The position numbers were made by a program, and so were the translations under genes. This document shows positions 8,412 through 17,029 of a stretch of DNA of 37,483 bases, in pieces. The notes beneath the pieces are model-generated. The model searched no databases and was not told the DNA's origin. It saw only the letters and a program-made list of their open reading frames with translations. The DNA is from Candidatus Krumholzibacteriia bacterium (GTDB lineage Bacteria > Krumholzibacteriota > Krumholzibacteriia > Krumholzibacteriales > Krumholzibacteriaceae). Each line of letters starts with the position of its first letter. The first letter of the stretch is position 1. Location of the stretch: positions 1 to 37,483 of the forward strand of contig JALOPX010000005.1 of the NCBI GenBank assembly GCA_025453655.1, in the 5' to 3' direction.

Positions 8412-8803
8412 TCCCCCCGGCCGCTCTCCTGCCCGCCTGAACCAGGGGATGTTCGTCCCCTGGAAGCCGGGCCCCGTGATTCCGAATCTCTCGAGGATGA
8501 GCCTCTTGTTCCCGTCGCGCGGCGGCGCTCCCTGCCTTTGAGTTTCGCGAGCTGGAGCGGGCTCGGCCCGGAGTCGGGCAGGAAGGCGTCAAGGTCTTCG
8601 AGTGCCTCCAGGGCGCGAAGCACCTGTATGAGAGCGAGGACCCCGAAGGGCTTGCCTCCCTCGATCTCGCTGATCGTGGAGCGGCTCAGGCCCGAGAGCC
8701 TCGCGAGCTCCTGCTGCGTGATGTTTTTATTGAGCCTCCGGGTTTTCAGGCGTTCGCCGATCTCGCGAAGGATCGCCGGGTCACTCTTGCCGTATATGCT
8801 CAT
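8408..8803 (-). CDS. hipB: HipB-type XRE-family antitoxin and autorepressor
   Basis: A 131-residue DNA-binding antitoxin. Residues 8-65 are a Cro/C1-type helix-turn-helix (ITQQELARLSGLSRSTISEIEGG) followed by VLALIQVLRALEALEDLDAFLP. I chose the ATG at 8803 because AGGAG sits 6 bases upstream; the reading frame stays open for 18 more codons into the AT-rich promoter region and those are not expected to be translated. The C-terminal ~45 residues are a Ser/Arg/Gly-rich low-complexity tail, which could be the flexible region that proteases attack in unstable antitoxins (inference). The gene overlaps hipA by 4 bp. Family knowledge: HipB binds operators in its own promoter and represses hipBA together with HipA. 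Confidence 0.92.
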   Translation of the reverse strand: MSIYGKSDPAILREIGERLKTRRLNKNITQQELARLSGLSRSTISEIEGGKPFGVLALIQVLRALEALEDLDAFLPDSGPSPLQLAKLKGRERRRATGTRGSSSRDSESRGPASRGRTSPGSGGQESGRGE

Positions 8804-8836
8804 AACAACTCCTATATTAGTCAATAACCCCAAATA

Positions 8837-8844
8837 ATAGCTAT
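8837..8844. promoter_or_regulatory. Candidate HipB operator, proximal palindrome
   Basis: ATAGCTAT, a perfect 8-bp palindrome inside the 10-bp AATAGCTATA, which recurs at 8949-8958. It lies about 13-20 bases downstream of the predicted transcription start, a position where a bound repressor would block the promoter. The assignment to HipB is inference. Confidence 0.4.
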
Positions 8845-8863
8845 AATGACTTATCAATACTAC

Positions 8864-8892
8864 ATTATAATAAAATAAAGATCGATTGTCAA
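8864..8892 (-). promoter_or_regulatory. Perfect consensus sigma-70 promoter of hipBA
   Basis: On the minus strand, TTGACA (8892-8887) and TATAAT (8869-8864) are separated by exactly 17 bp, so both hexamers and the spacer match the consensus. Transcription would start near 8857, about 54 bases before the hipB ATG. Such a strong promoter is expected to be held in check, as toxin-antitoxin promoters are by their antitoxin. Confidence 0.85.
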
Positions 8893-8949
8893 TGGCCTGG
8901 CAGGATTATAACATAATATGAATGATATGGCAATCAATATATCTAGTAA

Positions 8950-8957
8950 ATAGCTAT
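8950..8957. promoter_or_regulatory. Candidate HipB operator, distal palindrome
   Basis: Second copy of ATAGCTAT, within AATAGCTATA at 8949-8958, centred 113 bp from the first copy and about 58 bp upstream of the -35 element. Two identical sites flanking the promoter are compatible with cooperative binding or looping. Confidence 0.35.
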
Positions 8958-9212
8958 ATTGTCGGTTATATCAATCATAATTATTGGGATCATTGAGCTT
9001 CAGCGTAGCCAGGCCGGGCCGGGTCTCCTGATGACATGCCTTTCGAACGGTACCTGAATGCTATGGACAATTATCCTTTTTGGATATAAGAATACAGGTA
9101 TAAGGACTCTTTTTCCATCGGCACCTTTCATCCGCCCTTGAACGGGGGACTGTCGGTGTCCGGGGCGGCGTTGGCCGGCGAGCGTCGACGGCGTATCGGG
9201 AAAGGCCGCGAT

Positions 9213-10520
9213 ATGGCAGGCAAATCGGGCGACGGCGATCTCAATGAACTTCACGACGAGAACCTGCGCCTCAAGGCGGCGGTCGAGGAGCTTTCGATCC
9301 TCAACGAAATCTCGACGGCGATCAATTCGGCCCTCTCCCTTGAAAAGATCATCGAGCTGATCGTGCGGAAGTGCGTGAAATATCTCGGCGCCGAACAGGG
9401 AACCGTTACGATCCTCGAAAGGAAGGAGAGGGAGAATCCGTTCGTCACGATGGTCAGGGGGGCCGACAGGAGCACCGGCATCCTGCCCCTTCATCTTGAC
9501 ACTCAGATCACCGGGTGGATGCTCGCGAACAGGGAGCCGCTCGTGATCGACGATCTCGCCCGCGACACGAGATTCAAATCCGTGATGCAGGAGGATAATC
9601 CCGTAAAATCGCTGCTGAGCGTCCCGCTCCTTCTGAAGGGGACGATCATGGGTTCGCTCAACGTCTTCAACAAGCGCGGCAAGACCGGATTCACCGAGTC
9701 GGACAAGAGGCTTCTAAGCATCATAGCGACCCAGTCCGCGCAGGTCATCGAAAACGCCAGGCTCCTCGAAGAGGAGAAGGCCCTCATTTACATGAGGGAG
9801 GAGATGGAGATGGCCTGCAGGATACAGATGGGGCTTCTGCCCGCGAAACCCCCTGAGCTTAAGGGGTATGACATAGCCGGGAAGAGCATCCCGGCAAGGG
9901 CGGTCGGGGGGGATTACTTCGATTTCATAAGCCTCGAGGACGAAAGGGTCGTCTGCTGCCTCGGCGACGTCTCCGGCAAGGGGATGCCGGCCGCACTTCT
10001 GATGTCGAACCTGCAGGCGACATTCAGGGGACAGGACCTCGCGAATCACCGGCCCGAGAAGATCATGCAGAGGTCGAATCTCCTTCTCTTCAGAAGCACC
10101 GATCCTGAGAAGTTCGCCACATTCTTCTTCGGCGTCCTCGACGGCAGGAGGCATACCTTCGAATACTGCAACGCCGGGCACAACCACCCGATCATTTCGT
10201 GCGGCCGGGAATCGCGTCGTCTCGAAAAGAGCGGTCTTATCCTCGGCGCGATCGAGGAGGCCAAATACGAATCGGGGATCGTTGAAATGGCCGGGGGGGA
10301 TGTTCTCACGATCTTTTCCGACGGCATCTCCGAGGCCGTCGATGCCGGCGACGCGGAGTTCGGAGAGGAGAGGATCTGCAGCGTCGTCTCCGGCTGCCGC
10401 GATCTGCCCGCGGCGGGGATAATAGACCACATCGTCTCGGAGGTCCGAAGATTCGCGGGAGACCTGCCCCAGCGTGACGACATGACACTCGTCGTTGTCA
10501 AACGCGCGGCGGCCGGCTGA
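9213..10520 (+). CDS. GAF-domain SpoIIE/RsbU-type serine phosphatase
   Basis: A 435-residue cytoplasmic PP2C-class phosphatase. After a short coiled coil (LNELHDENLRLKAAVEELSIL), a GAF domain spans about residues 35-190 (KYLGAEQGTVTILER; LLSVPLLLKGTIMGSLNVFNK). The SpoIIE/PPM domain spans about 205-432, with the metal-binding VGGDYFDF, CLGDVSGKGMPAALLMS, YCNAGHNHP, TIFSDGISEAVD and QRDDMTLVVVK. All acidic metal ligands are visible. Family knowledge: RsbU-type enzymes dephosphorylate an anti-anti-sigma factor in partner-switching stress pathways; no partner anti-sigma or STAS gene is adjacent. I prefer the ATG at 9213; the frame extends upstream to a TTG at 9138 with no better ribosome site. 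Confidence 0.9.
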   Translation: MAGKSGDGDLNELHDENLRLKAAVEELSILNEISTAINSALSLEKIIELIVRKCVKYLGAEQGTVTILERKERENPFVTMVRGADRSTGILPLHLDTQITGWMLANREPLVIDDLARDTRFKSVMQEDNPVKSLLSVPLLLKGTIMGSLNVFNKRGKTGFTESDKRLLSIIATQSAQVIENARLLEEEKALIYMREEMEMACRIQMGLLPAKPPELKGYDIAGKSIPARAVGGDYFDFISLEDERVVCCLGDVSGKGMPAALLMSNLQATFRGQDLANHRPEKIMQRSNLLLFRSTDPEKFATFFFGVLDGRRHTFEYCNAGHNHPIISCGRESRRLEKSGLILGAIEEAKYESGIVEMAGGDVLTIFSDGISEAVDAGDAEFGEERICSVVSGCRDLPAAGIIDHIVSEVRRFAGDLPQRDDMTLVVVKRAAAG

Positions 10521-10785
10521 TCGACCCGGCATTCGAAAGGCCGGCGCGATCGGCCCGCGGGATGAAACTCGCGAGGATCGCGCGAGATGTAAATCATTCT
10601 ATAAATTTCTTCATAACTGAATTAATCCGAAATGAATTGCGGCCCGCCCCGAAAAGGTTTATCGTTAGCCGACGATCTCGAGTTATCCTGAGCCCTCCGC
10701 CCGGTGGGGAAGAGGGGAGGCCCGGTTCGGCCGCGGGGCCCGGCGCATATCGTATCGATCATAGTGACGGCAAACGGAGGTCCGG

Positions 10786-12636
10786 ATGGAGGTCAAGCAC
10801 CTGAACCCTGTGCCGACCGGGCACAGAAGGCTTCTGAAATGGGTGGAGTACTGGGCGGGTCTTTGCGAGCCGGTAGGAGTCTATTGGTGCGATGGTTCGA
10901 GCTCCGAGTACGACGGGCTGATGAAGGGGATGATCGAGTCCGGGCTCGCCGTCGAGCTCAGCAGGGAAAAACATTCCGACTGCGTCCTATTCCGTTCCGA
11001 CCCCTCCGATGTTGCGAGGGTTGAAAACCGCACATTCATAGCTTCCCGCGACAAGGACGGCGCGGGCCCCACCAACAACTGGATCGATCCCGACGAGCTG
11101 AAGGAGACGATGCGCGGCCTCTACGCCGGTTGCATGAAGGGCCGGGTCATGTACGTGATCCCCTTCAGCATGGGCCCGGTGGGATCGCACATCTCGAAGA
11201 TCGGCGTTGAGATAACCGACTCGGCCTATGTCGTGGTCAACATGCACATCATGACGCGCGTCGGCGGCGCCGTTCTCGATACGCTGGGGGAAAACGGGGA
11301 GTTCATCCCCTGCATGCACTCGGTGGGCAAGCCTCTGGCGGACGGGGAGTCGGACGGGGGAAAGTGGCCGTGCGCCCCGCTCGAGGACAAGTACATCTCG
11401 CATTTCCCGGAGACTCGCCAGATCTGGTCGTACGGATCGGGGTACGGCGGCAACGCCCTTCTCGGGAAGAAATGCCTCGCCCTCCGCATCGCGTCGGCCC
11501 AGGCCCGCGACGAAGGATGGCTCGCCGAGCACATGCTGATCCTCAAGATCACCAATCCGGAGGGGGAGTCGAGATACATGACGGGAGCCTTCCCCTCGGC
11601 CTGCGGGAAGACCAACCTCGCCATGCTCATCCCGACGATACCGGGCTGGAAGGTCGAGACGATCGGGGACGACATCGCCTGGATGAAGATCGGCGATGAC
11701 GGCCGCCTTTACGCCATCAACCCGGAGGCCGGGTTCTTCGGCGTGGCACCGGGAACGTCGGAATGCTCCAATCCCAACGCGATGCGCACGATCGACAGTG
11801 AAACGATCTTCACCAACGTCGCCCTGACCGGGGACCGGGACGTCTGGTGGGAGAATATAGGCTACCCGCCTCCCGGAGGATTGACCGACTGGACCGGCGC
11901 CCCCTGGAAAGAAGGCGCGGAGAGACCGGCGGCGCATCCGAATGCGCGTTTCACCGCGAGGGCCCGCAACTGCCCGTCGATCGCCCCTGAATGGGAGGAC
12001 CCCGCGGGGGTTCCTGTCAGCGCCATTATTGTCGGAGGCAGAAGGCCGTCGACGGTGCCGCTGGTGCAGGAGGCTTTCGACTGGAACCACGGCGTTTTCC
12101 TCGGCTCGATCCTCGGGTCCGAGGTCACGGCCGCCGCCCTTGACATCAAGGCCGGGACTGTGCGCCGCGATCCATTCGCGATGCTGCCCTTCTGCGGATA
12201 CAACATGGGAGATTACTTCCGGCACTGGATCGATCTCGGCGCAGCCCCTTCCGCGACGGCGCTTCCGAAGATTTTCTCCGTGAACTGGTTCCGCAGGGAT
12301 CGCGACGGCAAATGGCTGTGGCCCGGGTACGGGGAGAACAGCCGCGTGCTCCGCTGGATCTTCGAACGCTGCGAGGGAACGGGCGCGGCGGTGCGGACAC
12401 CCATCGGGTACATGCCCGCTCCGGGCGCGATAGACCGGACCGGGCTGGAAGGGGTCACCGACGCCGACATGGAGGAACTGCTTTCCTTCGACGCCGATGA
12501 GTGGCGCGCGGAGGCGGAGTCGATCAGGGAGCACTTTGCCCGTTTCGGCGACCGTCTTCCGGCGGAGCTTCGTTCCGAGCTCGACGCCCTGGAATCATAC
12601 CTCGATTCAGAGCAGGATGGATCCCGGCGCCGCTAG
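10786..12636 (+). CDS. pckG: Phosphoenolpyruvate carboxykinase (GTP)
   Basis: A 616-residue GTP-class PEP carboxykinase: oxaloacetate + GTP to PEP + CO2 + GDP, the committed step of gluconeogenesis. Family landmarks: substrate-binding [19 protein letters not shown] (81-99), [32 protein letters not shown] (269-280, the P-loop with the reactive Cys273), [10 protein letters not shown] (291-300, metal-binding Asp), and [20 protein letters not shown]. The length matches the GTP class, not the ~530-residue ATP class. GGAGG at 10776-10780 sits 5 bases before the ATG. The 265-bp upstream gap has an A/T-rich stretch at 10590-10640 (TATAAA at 10600) but no clear -35. It ends convergently with the AhpD-like gene, sharing a CTAG between the two stop codons. 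Confidence 0.97.
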   Translation: MEVKHLNPVPTGHRRLLKWVEYWAGLCEPVGVYWCDGSSSEYDGLMKGMIESGLAVELSREKHSDCVLFRSDPSDVARVENRTFIASRDKDGAGPTNNWIDPDELKETMRGLYAGCMKGRVMYVIPFSMGPVGSHISKIGVEITDSAYVVVNMHIMTRVGGAVLDTLGENGEFIPCMHSVGKPLADGESDGGKWPCAPLEDKYISHFPETRQIWSYGSGYGGNALLGKKCLALRIASAQARDEGWLAEHMLILKITNPEGESRYMTGAFPSACGKTNLAMLIPTIPGWKVETIGDDIAWMKIGDDGRLYAINPEAGFFGVAPGTSECSNPNAMRTIDSETIFTNVALTGDRDVWWENIGYPPPGGLTDWTGAPWKEGAERPAAHPNARFTARARNCPSIAPEWEDPAGVPVSAIIVGGRRPSTVPLVQEAFDWNHGVFLGSILGSEVTAAALDIKAGTVRRDPFAMLPFCGYNMGDYFRHWIDLGAAPSATALPKIFSVNWFRRDRDGKWLWPGYGENSRVLRWIFERCEGTGAAVRTPIGYMPAPGAIDRTGLEGVTDADMEELLSFDADEWRAEAESIREHFARFGDRLPAELRSELDALESYLDSEQDGSRRR

Positions 12637-13001
12637 ATATTGTCCCCCAGATAATGCTTCAGAACCTTCATCGCGAACCGGTTCGTGACGGTCGTGGGGC
12701 CTATCCCCATCTCGAGGCCGACCTCGAGCGCCTCGATGACCTCCTCGAGGGTCGCGCCGGCGTCAAGGGCCTGCTTGATATGCCATTCGAGGCAGGATTC
12801 ACAGCTGTTAACCAGCGAGATGCCGACGGCTATCAGTTCCTTGTGCTTTTTCGACAGGCTGCCGTCCTGGAATGTCTTTTCCTCGAGCTCTGTGAAAATC
12901 CGGTAAACCTTCGATTTGTCGGTGAAGAACTTGTGGGCTTCCTTCCTGTCCCTCTGGATCTGCTCGATCTTCGCGGTATCCAGGGCTTTCCTTTCGTTCA
13001 T
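12633..13001 (-). CDS. AhpD/carboxymuconolactone decarboxylase-like protein
   Basis: A 122-residue alpha-helical protein of the CMD/AhpD-like fold. It carries the redox-relay signature with Glu55, Cys67, Cys70 and His74 ([21 protein letters not shown]), so it is likely a peroxidase-type or disulfide-active enzyme rather than a true decarboxylase. The start at 13001 is supported by AAGGAG about 9 bases upstream; the frame remains open for 27 more codons without a ribosome site. Its stop codon overlaps the convergent pckG stop. The substrate and the partner reductase are not evident from the neighbourhood. Confidence 0.88.
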   Translation of the reverse strand: MNERKALDTAKIEQIQRDRKEAHKFFTDKSKVYRIFTELEEKTFQDGSLSKKHKELIAVGISLVNSCESCLEWHIKQALDAGATLEEVIEALEVGLEMGIGPTTVTNRFAMKVLKHYLGDNI

Positions 13002-13241
13002 GCGGTGTACTCCTTCCAAGGGTTTGAGACTCGGGGAAAAAATAGAAAACCGGGACGGGAAGGGCAAGAGAATCCGGAGCATTTTTGTCGTCTCATGATG
13101 TGTGAGCGTCCGTGAGGTTCACTTGACGAATTGTCTGATCTTCTGTAACCTCGCCCCCGGCGGATTAATCCGGAGATTTCGAAAAAAACGAGATGAGATT
13201 TCGTGCGGGACGTGGGGGGGAAAAACAATGAAAGGAACAGC

Positions 13242-14078
13242 ATGGGAAAGAAGAGATTCCTGAAACGAGTCGCGATCATCACGGCCGTGATCATTCTATC
13301 GATAGTGGCGGCATGGACGGCGATCAGGCCTTCCAACGAGAGGGACTGGATGCCCGAACAAGCTTTCCTGCCCAGGGCTGAATTCGACGGCGACTTCGCG
13401 ACGATAACGAACGTCCGCGCCTTCGACCATTGCCCCTCCGGCGGCGTGCCGGTGAAACTCTGGGAGACGCGCACCGTCGACCTGTCCCGGATCGAAAGCG
13501 TATGGCTCGGCCTCTCCCTCTTCGGCCAGAACCGGCGCGGCCCGGCGCATTCATTCATTAGTTTCGGGTTCGCCGACTCGACATTCCTCGCGGTCTCGGT
13601 GGAGGCGAGGAAGGAAAAGGGCGAGATTTATTCGCCATTGCGCGGCATGGCCAAAAGATTCGAACTGTGTTACGTGATAGCGGATGAGGCGGATGTGCTC
13701 AAGCTCCGCGCTGTCTGCAGGGACGACCGTGTCTACCTCTATCCCCTGAGGGTCGGCCCTGAAAAGGGGCGCGAGCTCCTGGTGGAGATGCTGAAGGGCG
13801 CCAACGAACTCGCGCGGGTCCCGAAGTTCTATCATACCCTCTGGAACAACTGCACCACGGTCATCATCGACCGGGCGAACGCCGTCGCGTCAAAACGGAT
13901 CCCCGGCGGGCTGCACTCGTTCCTTCCGGGGTATTCGGACAAGGTTCTCCTTTCGCTCGGCCTGATAGAGGACGAAGGGAGCATCGACGGAATAAGGGAG
14001 CGATACCATGTCAACGACGCGGCGCGGCGCTGCGCCGACGATCCCCGTTTTTCCGTCATGGTGCGGAAGGGTCTGTAA
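13242..14078 (+). CDS. DUF4105-family membrane-anchored protein
   Basis: A 278-residue protein with an N-terminal membrane anchor or uncleaved signal (VAIITAVIILSIVAAWTAI). Features fit the DUF4105 (Lnb N-terminal periplasmic) family: RPSNERDWMPEQA, ITNVRAFDHC, RGPAHSFISFGF with His103, and YHTLWNNCTTVII with Cys204. The His and Cys may form a papain- or NlpC/P60-like active site (inference). The large family is chiefly known from envelope proteins of Proteobacteria and Bacteroidota and its substrate is unsettled. I chose the ATG at 13242, preceded by AAAGGA; an in-frame GTG at 13203 is possible but would put charged residues ahead of the anchor. Confidence 0.75.
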   Translation: MGKKRFLKRVAIITAVIILSIVAAWTAIRPSNERDWMPEQAFLPRAEFDGDFATITNVRAFDHCPSGGVPVKLWETRTVDLSRIESVWLGLSLFGQNRRGPAHSFISFGFADSTFLAVSVEARKEKGEIYSPLRGMAKRFELCYVIADEADVLKLRAVCRDDRVYLYPLRVGPEKGRELLVEMLKGANELARVPKFYHTLWNNCTTVIIDRANAVASKRIPGGLHSFLPGYSDKVLLSLGLIEDEGSIDGIRERYHVNDAARRCADDPRFSVMVRKGL

Positions 14079-14165
14079 TCTTAAACGGGCATGTTCCCGG
14101 TTGAGCTGCCCATCGAGTGAGGCTCCAAACCCAGTCGACCAAGCCGCGCGGATCGCACCTCCCGT

Positions 14166-15845
14166 TCAAATGCCCCGGACCTGCCTTGCCCTCCCCTTCG
14201 CGGCCAGGACGAGGAGCCCGGCGGCCATGGCTAGATAGAGCAGCGGAATACCGGCCGCCATGCTCTCGACATTGATACCTTTGTAATCGAACCATATGAA
14301 TCTGCCCGACAGCCCGATGTAGCAGAGGATGGGGTAGACTATCTGGAACGCCCTGCTGCCGTTCGTCACGACGCCGAGAGCGAGCGCGAGCGCCGACACA
14401 AAGGCCGCGCCTGCTGCGAGGCCGAAGACCTGTGCCGGATTGCCGGTGATCACTAGCCTGAGGATCTGTCCCGCTCCCATGATCAGCGCGAGCAACGCCC
14501 CGGCTAGCCACACCGCTGGCAGCTGCGTTTTTACAGGCCGAGCGGCGGAGAAGACGATCGCCGAGCTTCGGAAATGCGTTTCACGGCTCCCCATCAGGGA
14601 CCACGCCGTCGCGGGCCAGAACCACGCGATCGCGAGGAAGAGGGCGCGCATCCCTTCGCTCGTCAGGGCTCCGGAAAGAACGATCGAGAGCAGGGCTCCG
14701 AGGTACCACCAGCGGTTCCTGCCCGCGAGAAGAAGGCGAAGCTCGAAGATGGCGATCGTCCGGAGGTTCCCCCGGGTGGAGACGGCCGGCGGCGTGATCT
14801 TCCCGTAGAGTATCGATCTCTCCATGGGGCCATCTTCGCCGGATTGGGCATTATTTGTCCCGGCGCCGGAAATCGGGATTCTCCTTCTCCACGCGAATAT
14901 TCCCCCGCGCTTCCCGCGCGGATGTTTCGCCTCTGAGCGCTTCCCGCGCCGTCCCTGCCTCGCCGGATCGAAGCGATCGAAGGGGATGGCGGAAAGGATG
15001 ACGACGGCGCACGATCCGGCAAGCCAGAGAAGTCGCCCGAACGCCGGCCCGGGCCACCACCTGACGCCCTTCCACATGAAATGTTCAACGGTATGGCCTT
15101 CCGTCGGCTGGCCGATGTCGGTCGTTCCCTTGCTCATATCGAATCCCTGTTCGGTCATGCTGCGGGCCATGTCGGAGATGCTCGTCGAAATCCCCATGAA
15201 ATCGTTATGCGGCGTGATTTCACCGGGCTTTACGAACATCGGCAGGACGGAGACGACAAGAAGCATCCACATCCAAAGGGCCATGAATATCACGTATCCG
15301 AACGATCCGCGAAGCAGCGGGATCGTTTCGAAGAGCACGGCGAATGCCGCGACCCACGCCAACACGGGAAGGCTGATCAGCCAAATCGGCGCGATCAGTC
15401 CGGGCAGGTCGAGCGAAGGGACTTCGCCGCGCACAAGGCGCATGATCACCGCGACCAGCGTAAGGACGAGGAGGATCGAGGAGAGGACGGCAAGGTTGCT
15501 CAGCCACTTGCCGGCAACGTATTCGAGCCTGGATACCGGCGTCGCCGCGACGATCTGTCCAACGCGCGTGTCGTAATCGCGCGCTACGGAATCCTTGACG
15601 AGGTAAAATCCGATGAGGCTGAGAAGGGACACGACGGTTATCCCGACGATCGTTCCTATCCAGGGGGAATTGTAGACGCCGCGGCATCCGGCCATGACGA
15701 AACCGTTGTAGGAGGCGCCGGCTGAAGGCACCATGGAATAGCCGGCCAACGCCGTCATGCCGAGCACGACGAGGAAGCTGAAACGGCGGATACGTTCGAG
15801 AAAATCGGCGAGGGCGAGATTGTAAACGGCGTTCAGTCCGGTCAT
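14166..15845 (-). CDS. ABC-2 type transporter permease, double-length
   Basis: A 559-residue integral membrane subunit of an ABC-2 exporter. The N-terminal half (to about residue 295) has around six hydrophobic helices and the typical segment VKDSVARDYDTRVGQIVAATPVSR near the first long cytoplasmic stretch. A strongly basic linker (about 297-325, RQGRRGKRSEAKHPRGKRGG) leads to a second half with about six more helices (355-550). It therefore resembles two ABC-2 halves joined in one chain, so one polypeptide could form the whole membrane part of the transporter. The start lies 3 bp after the stop of the ATPase gene, so the two are co-translated. Substrate is unknown. Confidence 0.88.
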   Translation of the reverse strand: MTGLNAVYNLALADFLERIRRFSFLVVLGMTALAGYSMVPSAGASYNGFVMAGCRGVYNSPWIGTIVGITVVSLLSLIGFYLVKDSVARDYDTRVGQIVAATPVSRLEYVAGKWLSNLAVLSSILLVLTLVAVIMRLVRGEVPSLDLPGLIAPIWLISLPVLAWVAAFAVLFETIPLLRGSFGYVIFMALWMWMLLVVSVLPMFVKPGEITPHNDFMGISTSISDMARSMTEQGFDMSKGTTDIGQPTEGHTVEHFMWKGVRWWPGPAFGRLLWLAGSCAVVILSAIPFDRFDPARQGRRGKRSEAKHPRGKRGGIFAWRRRIPISGAGTNNAQSGEDGPMERSILYGKITPPAVSTRGNLRTIAIFELRLLLAGRNRWWYLGALLSIVLSGALTSEGMRALFLAIAWFWPATAWSLMGSRETHFRSSAIVFSAARPVKTQLPAVWLAGALLALIMGAGQILRLVITGNPAQVFGLAAGAAFVSALALALGVVTNGSRAFQIVYPILCYIGLSGRFIWFDYKGINVESMAAGIPLLYLAMAAGLLVLAAKGRARQVRGI

Positions 15846-15848
15846 CGC

Positions 15849-16760
15849 TCACGCTCCCGCTGTGGCCGCACCAGCGGCCGGCCCTGGTTCCGTTCCCACA
15901 GCGGAGATGTTGTAGAGATAGGCGTCCTCCATCGTCGGCGCCGCCGGCTCGGCCCCGGCCATCGGGGAGGACCCGGAGACTACGCGAAGGTGCACTCCGT
16001 CGCTTCGCCTTATGGCGCCGCTGATAATATGCCGACCGCGAAATTCGTTAAGCTCTCCGCTAGGGACGACGCACGACCAGACCTTCCCGTCGACGGTCGC
16101 GAGAATATTTTCCGGCGACGAATGAAGGAGGAGCCTTCCGCCCGCGACAAGGGCGATTTCGGTCGCCGCCGCCTCGACGTCGGAGACGATGTGCGTCGAG
16201 AGGATGACGATCCGTTCGCCGGAAAGGTCGGAAAGAAGGTGCCGGAACCTCACGCGTTCCTCCGGATCGAGGCCCACGGTCGGTTCGTCGACGATGAGAA
16301 GTTTCGGATCGTTGAGAAGTGCCTGTGCGATCCCGACCCTCTGTTTCATTCCGCCGGAATATCCGGCGAGAGGCCTTTTCCCGACGTCGGCAAGATTGAC
16401 AAGCTGGAGCAGCTCGTCGATGCGCCGGTTGGCGGACGGCCCCTTGATTCCCTTGATGGCGGCGAGGTAGCGGAGGAACTCGACCGCTGTGAGGTTCGGA
16501 TATATGCCGAAATACTGCGGGAGGTAGCCGAGCACCGAGCGGACGGTGTCAGGCGAGTGGACGATATCCACCCCGTCCCAGGTCACCGTGCCCTCCGTGG
16601 GTCTTGTGACGGTCGCGAGGATGTTCATCAGGGTGGTCTTGCCCGCCCCGTTGGGACCGAGAAGCCCGAGCACACCGGGGCCGATCCTCAGGCCGAAATC
16701 CCGCAACCCCCGGACGCTCCCTTTGTATAGTTTCCCGACGCCGTCTATGCGGATTTCCAT
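15849..16760 (-). CDS. ABC transporter ATP-binding protein
   Basis: A 303-residue ATPase for the adjacent ABC-2 permease. Walker A is GPNGAGKT (35-42), the Q-loop is YLPQYFGIYP, the signature is YSGGMKQRVGIAQALLND (134-151), Walker B is LLIVDEPTVGLDP (154-166) and the H-loop is STHIVSDVE. The first ~215 residues are the usual CcmA/NatA-like domain; the last ~85 residues form an accessory C-terminal domain ending in an Ala/Gly/Pro-rich tail. The pair looks like a NatAB or drug/lipid-type exporter, with the substrate not deducible. Confidence 0.94.
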   Translation of the reverse strand: MEIRIDGVGKLYKGSVRGLRDFGLRIGPGVLGLLGPNGAGKTTLMNILATVTRPTEGTVTWDGVDIVHSPDTVRSVLGYLPQYFGIYPNLTAVEFLRYLAAIKGIKGPSANRRIDELLQLVNLADVGKRPLAGYSGGMKQRVGIAQALLNDPKLLIVDEPTVGLDPEERVRFRHLLSDLSGERIVILSTHIVSDVEAAATEIALVAGGRLLLHSSPENILATVDGKVWSCVVPSGELNEFRGRHIISGAIRRSDGVHLRVVSGSSPMAGAEPAAPTMEDAYLYNISAVGTEPGPAAGAATAGA

Positions 16761-16862
16761 GATTCTCTATTTGATCCTTTCTTTATCTGTTTTCGCCCGA
16801 TTCTATCAATGACGGGGATGTCCCATGGATTAACGTTTGGGGAGGGGAAAAGTTGCAGGGGG

Positions 16863-16878
16863 GCATCTATTTAGATGC
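16863..16878. promoter_or_regulatory. Inverted repeat upstream of the ABC operon
   Basis: GCATCTA-TT-TAGATGC is a perfect 7-bp inverted repeat about 105 bp upstream of the ATPase start and downstream of the preceding terminator. Its placement suits an operator for the ABC exporter genes; no regulator gene is adjacent. Confidence 0.35.
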
Positions 16879-16950
16879 GATATCGAACAGCATCCGATTG
16901 CGAAGGCATCAGAAGATCCTTCAACGAAGGCCGTCTCGACGGAAAGCGTG

Positions 16951-16995
16951 AAAAAGCCCGGCCGCCGGATCGTAAACCGACTCGACAGCCGGGCT
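16951..16995 (-). terminator. Intrinsic terminator of repeat-protein paralogue B
   Basis: Read on the minus strand, AGCCCGGC (16995-16988) pairs with GCCGGGCT (16962-16955) across a 25-nt loop and is followed directly by TTTTT. It lies 35 bp beyond the stop codon at 17030, so the repeat protein and the ABC operon are likely separate transcripts. Confidence 0.75.
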
Positions 16996-17029
16996 CGTGA
17001 TAACCCGAATCGCTTCGAAGAGACCGGGA

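Larger units (their letters stand above)
8804..9212. other. AT-rich divergent intergenic region, hipB / GAF-SpoIIE gene
   Basis: 409 bp between two divergent genes. The part 8811-8995 is strikingly A/T-rich compared with the coding sequence on either side, and contains the hipBA promoter and both ATAGCTAT palindromes. The part 8996-9212 returns to higher GC; I see no clear promoter for the rightward gene. The composition step could mark a mobile hipBA regulatory cassette, but the hip genes themselves are as GC-rich as their neighbours. Confidence 0.6.

Noticed and set aside
7095-8837. A 580-codon rightward frame antisense to hipA and hipB
   Set aside because: hipA and hipB have all family motifs on the other strand; the antisense frame is a by-product of G/C-biased third positions.
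10987-12534. A 515-codon leftward frame across pckG
   Set aside because: Antisense shadow of an unmistakable PEP carboxykinase gene.
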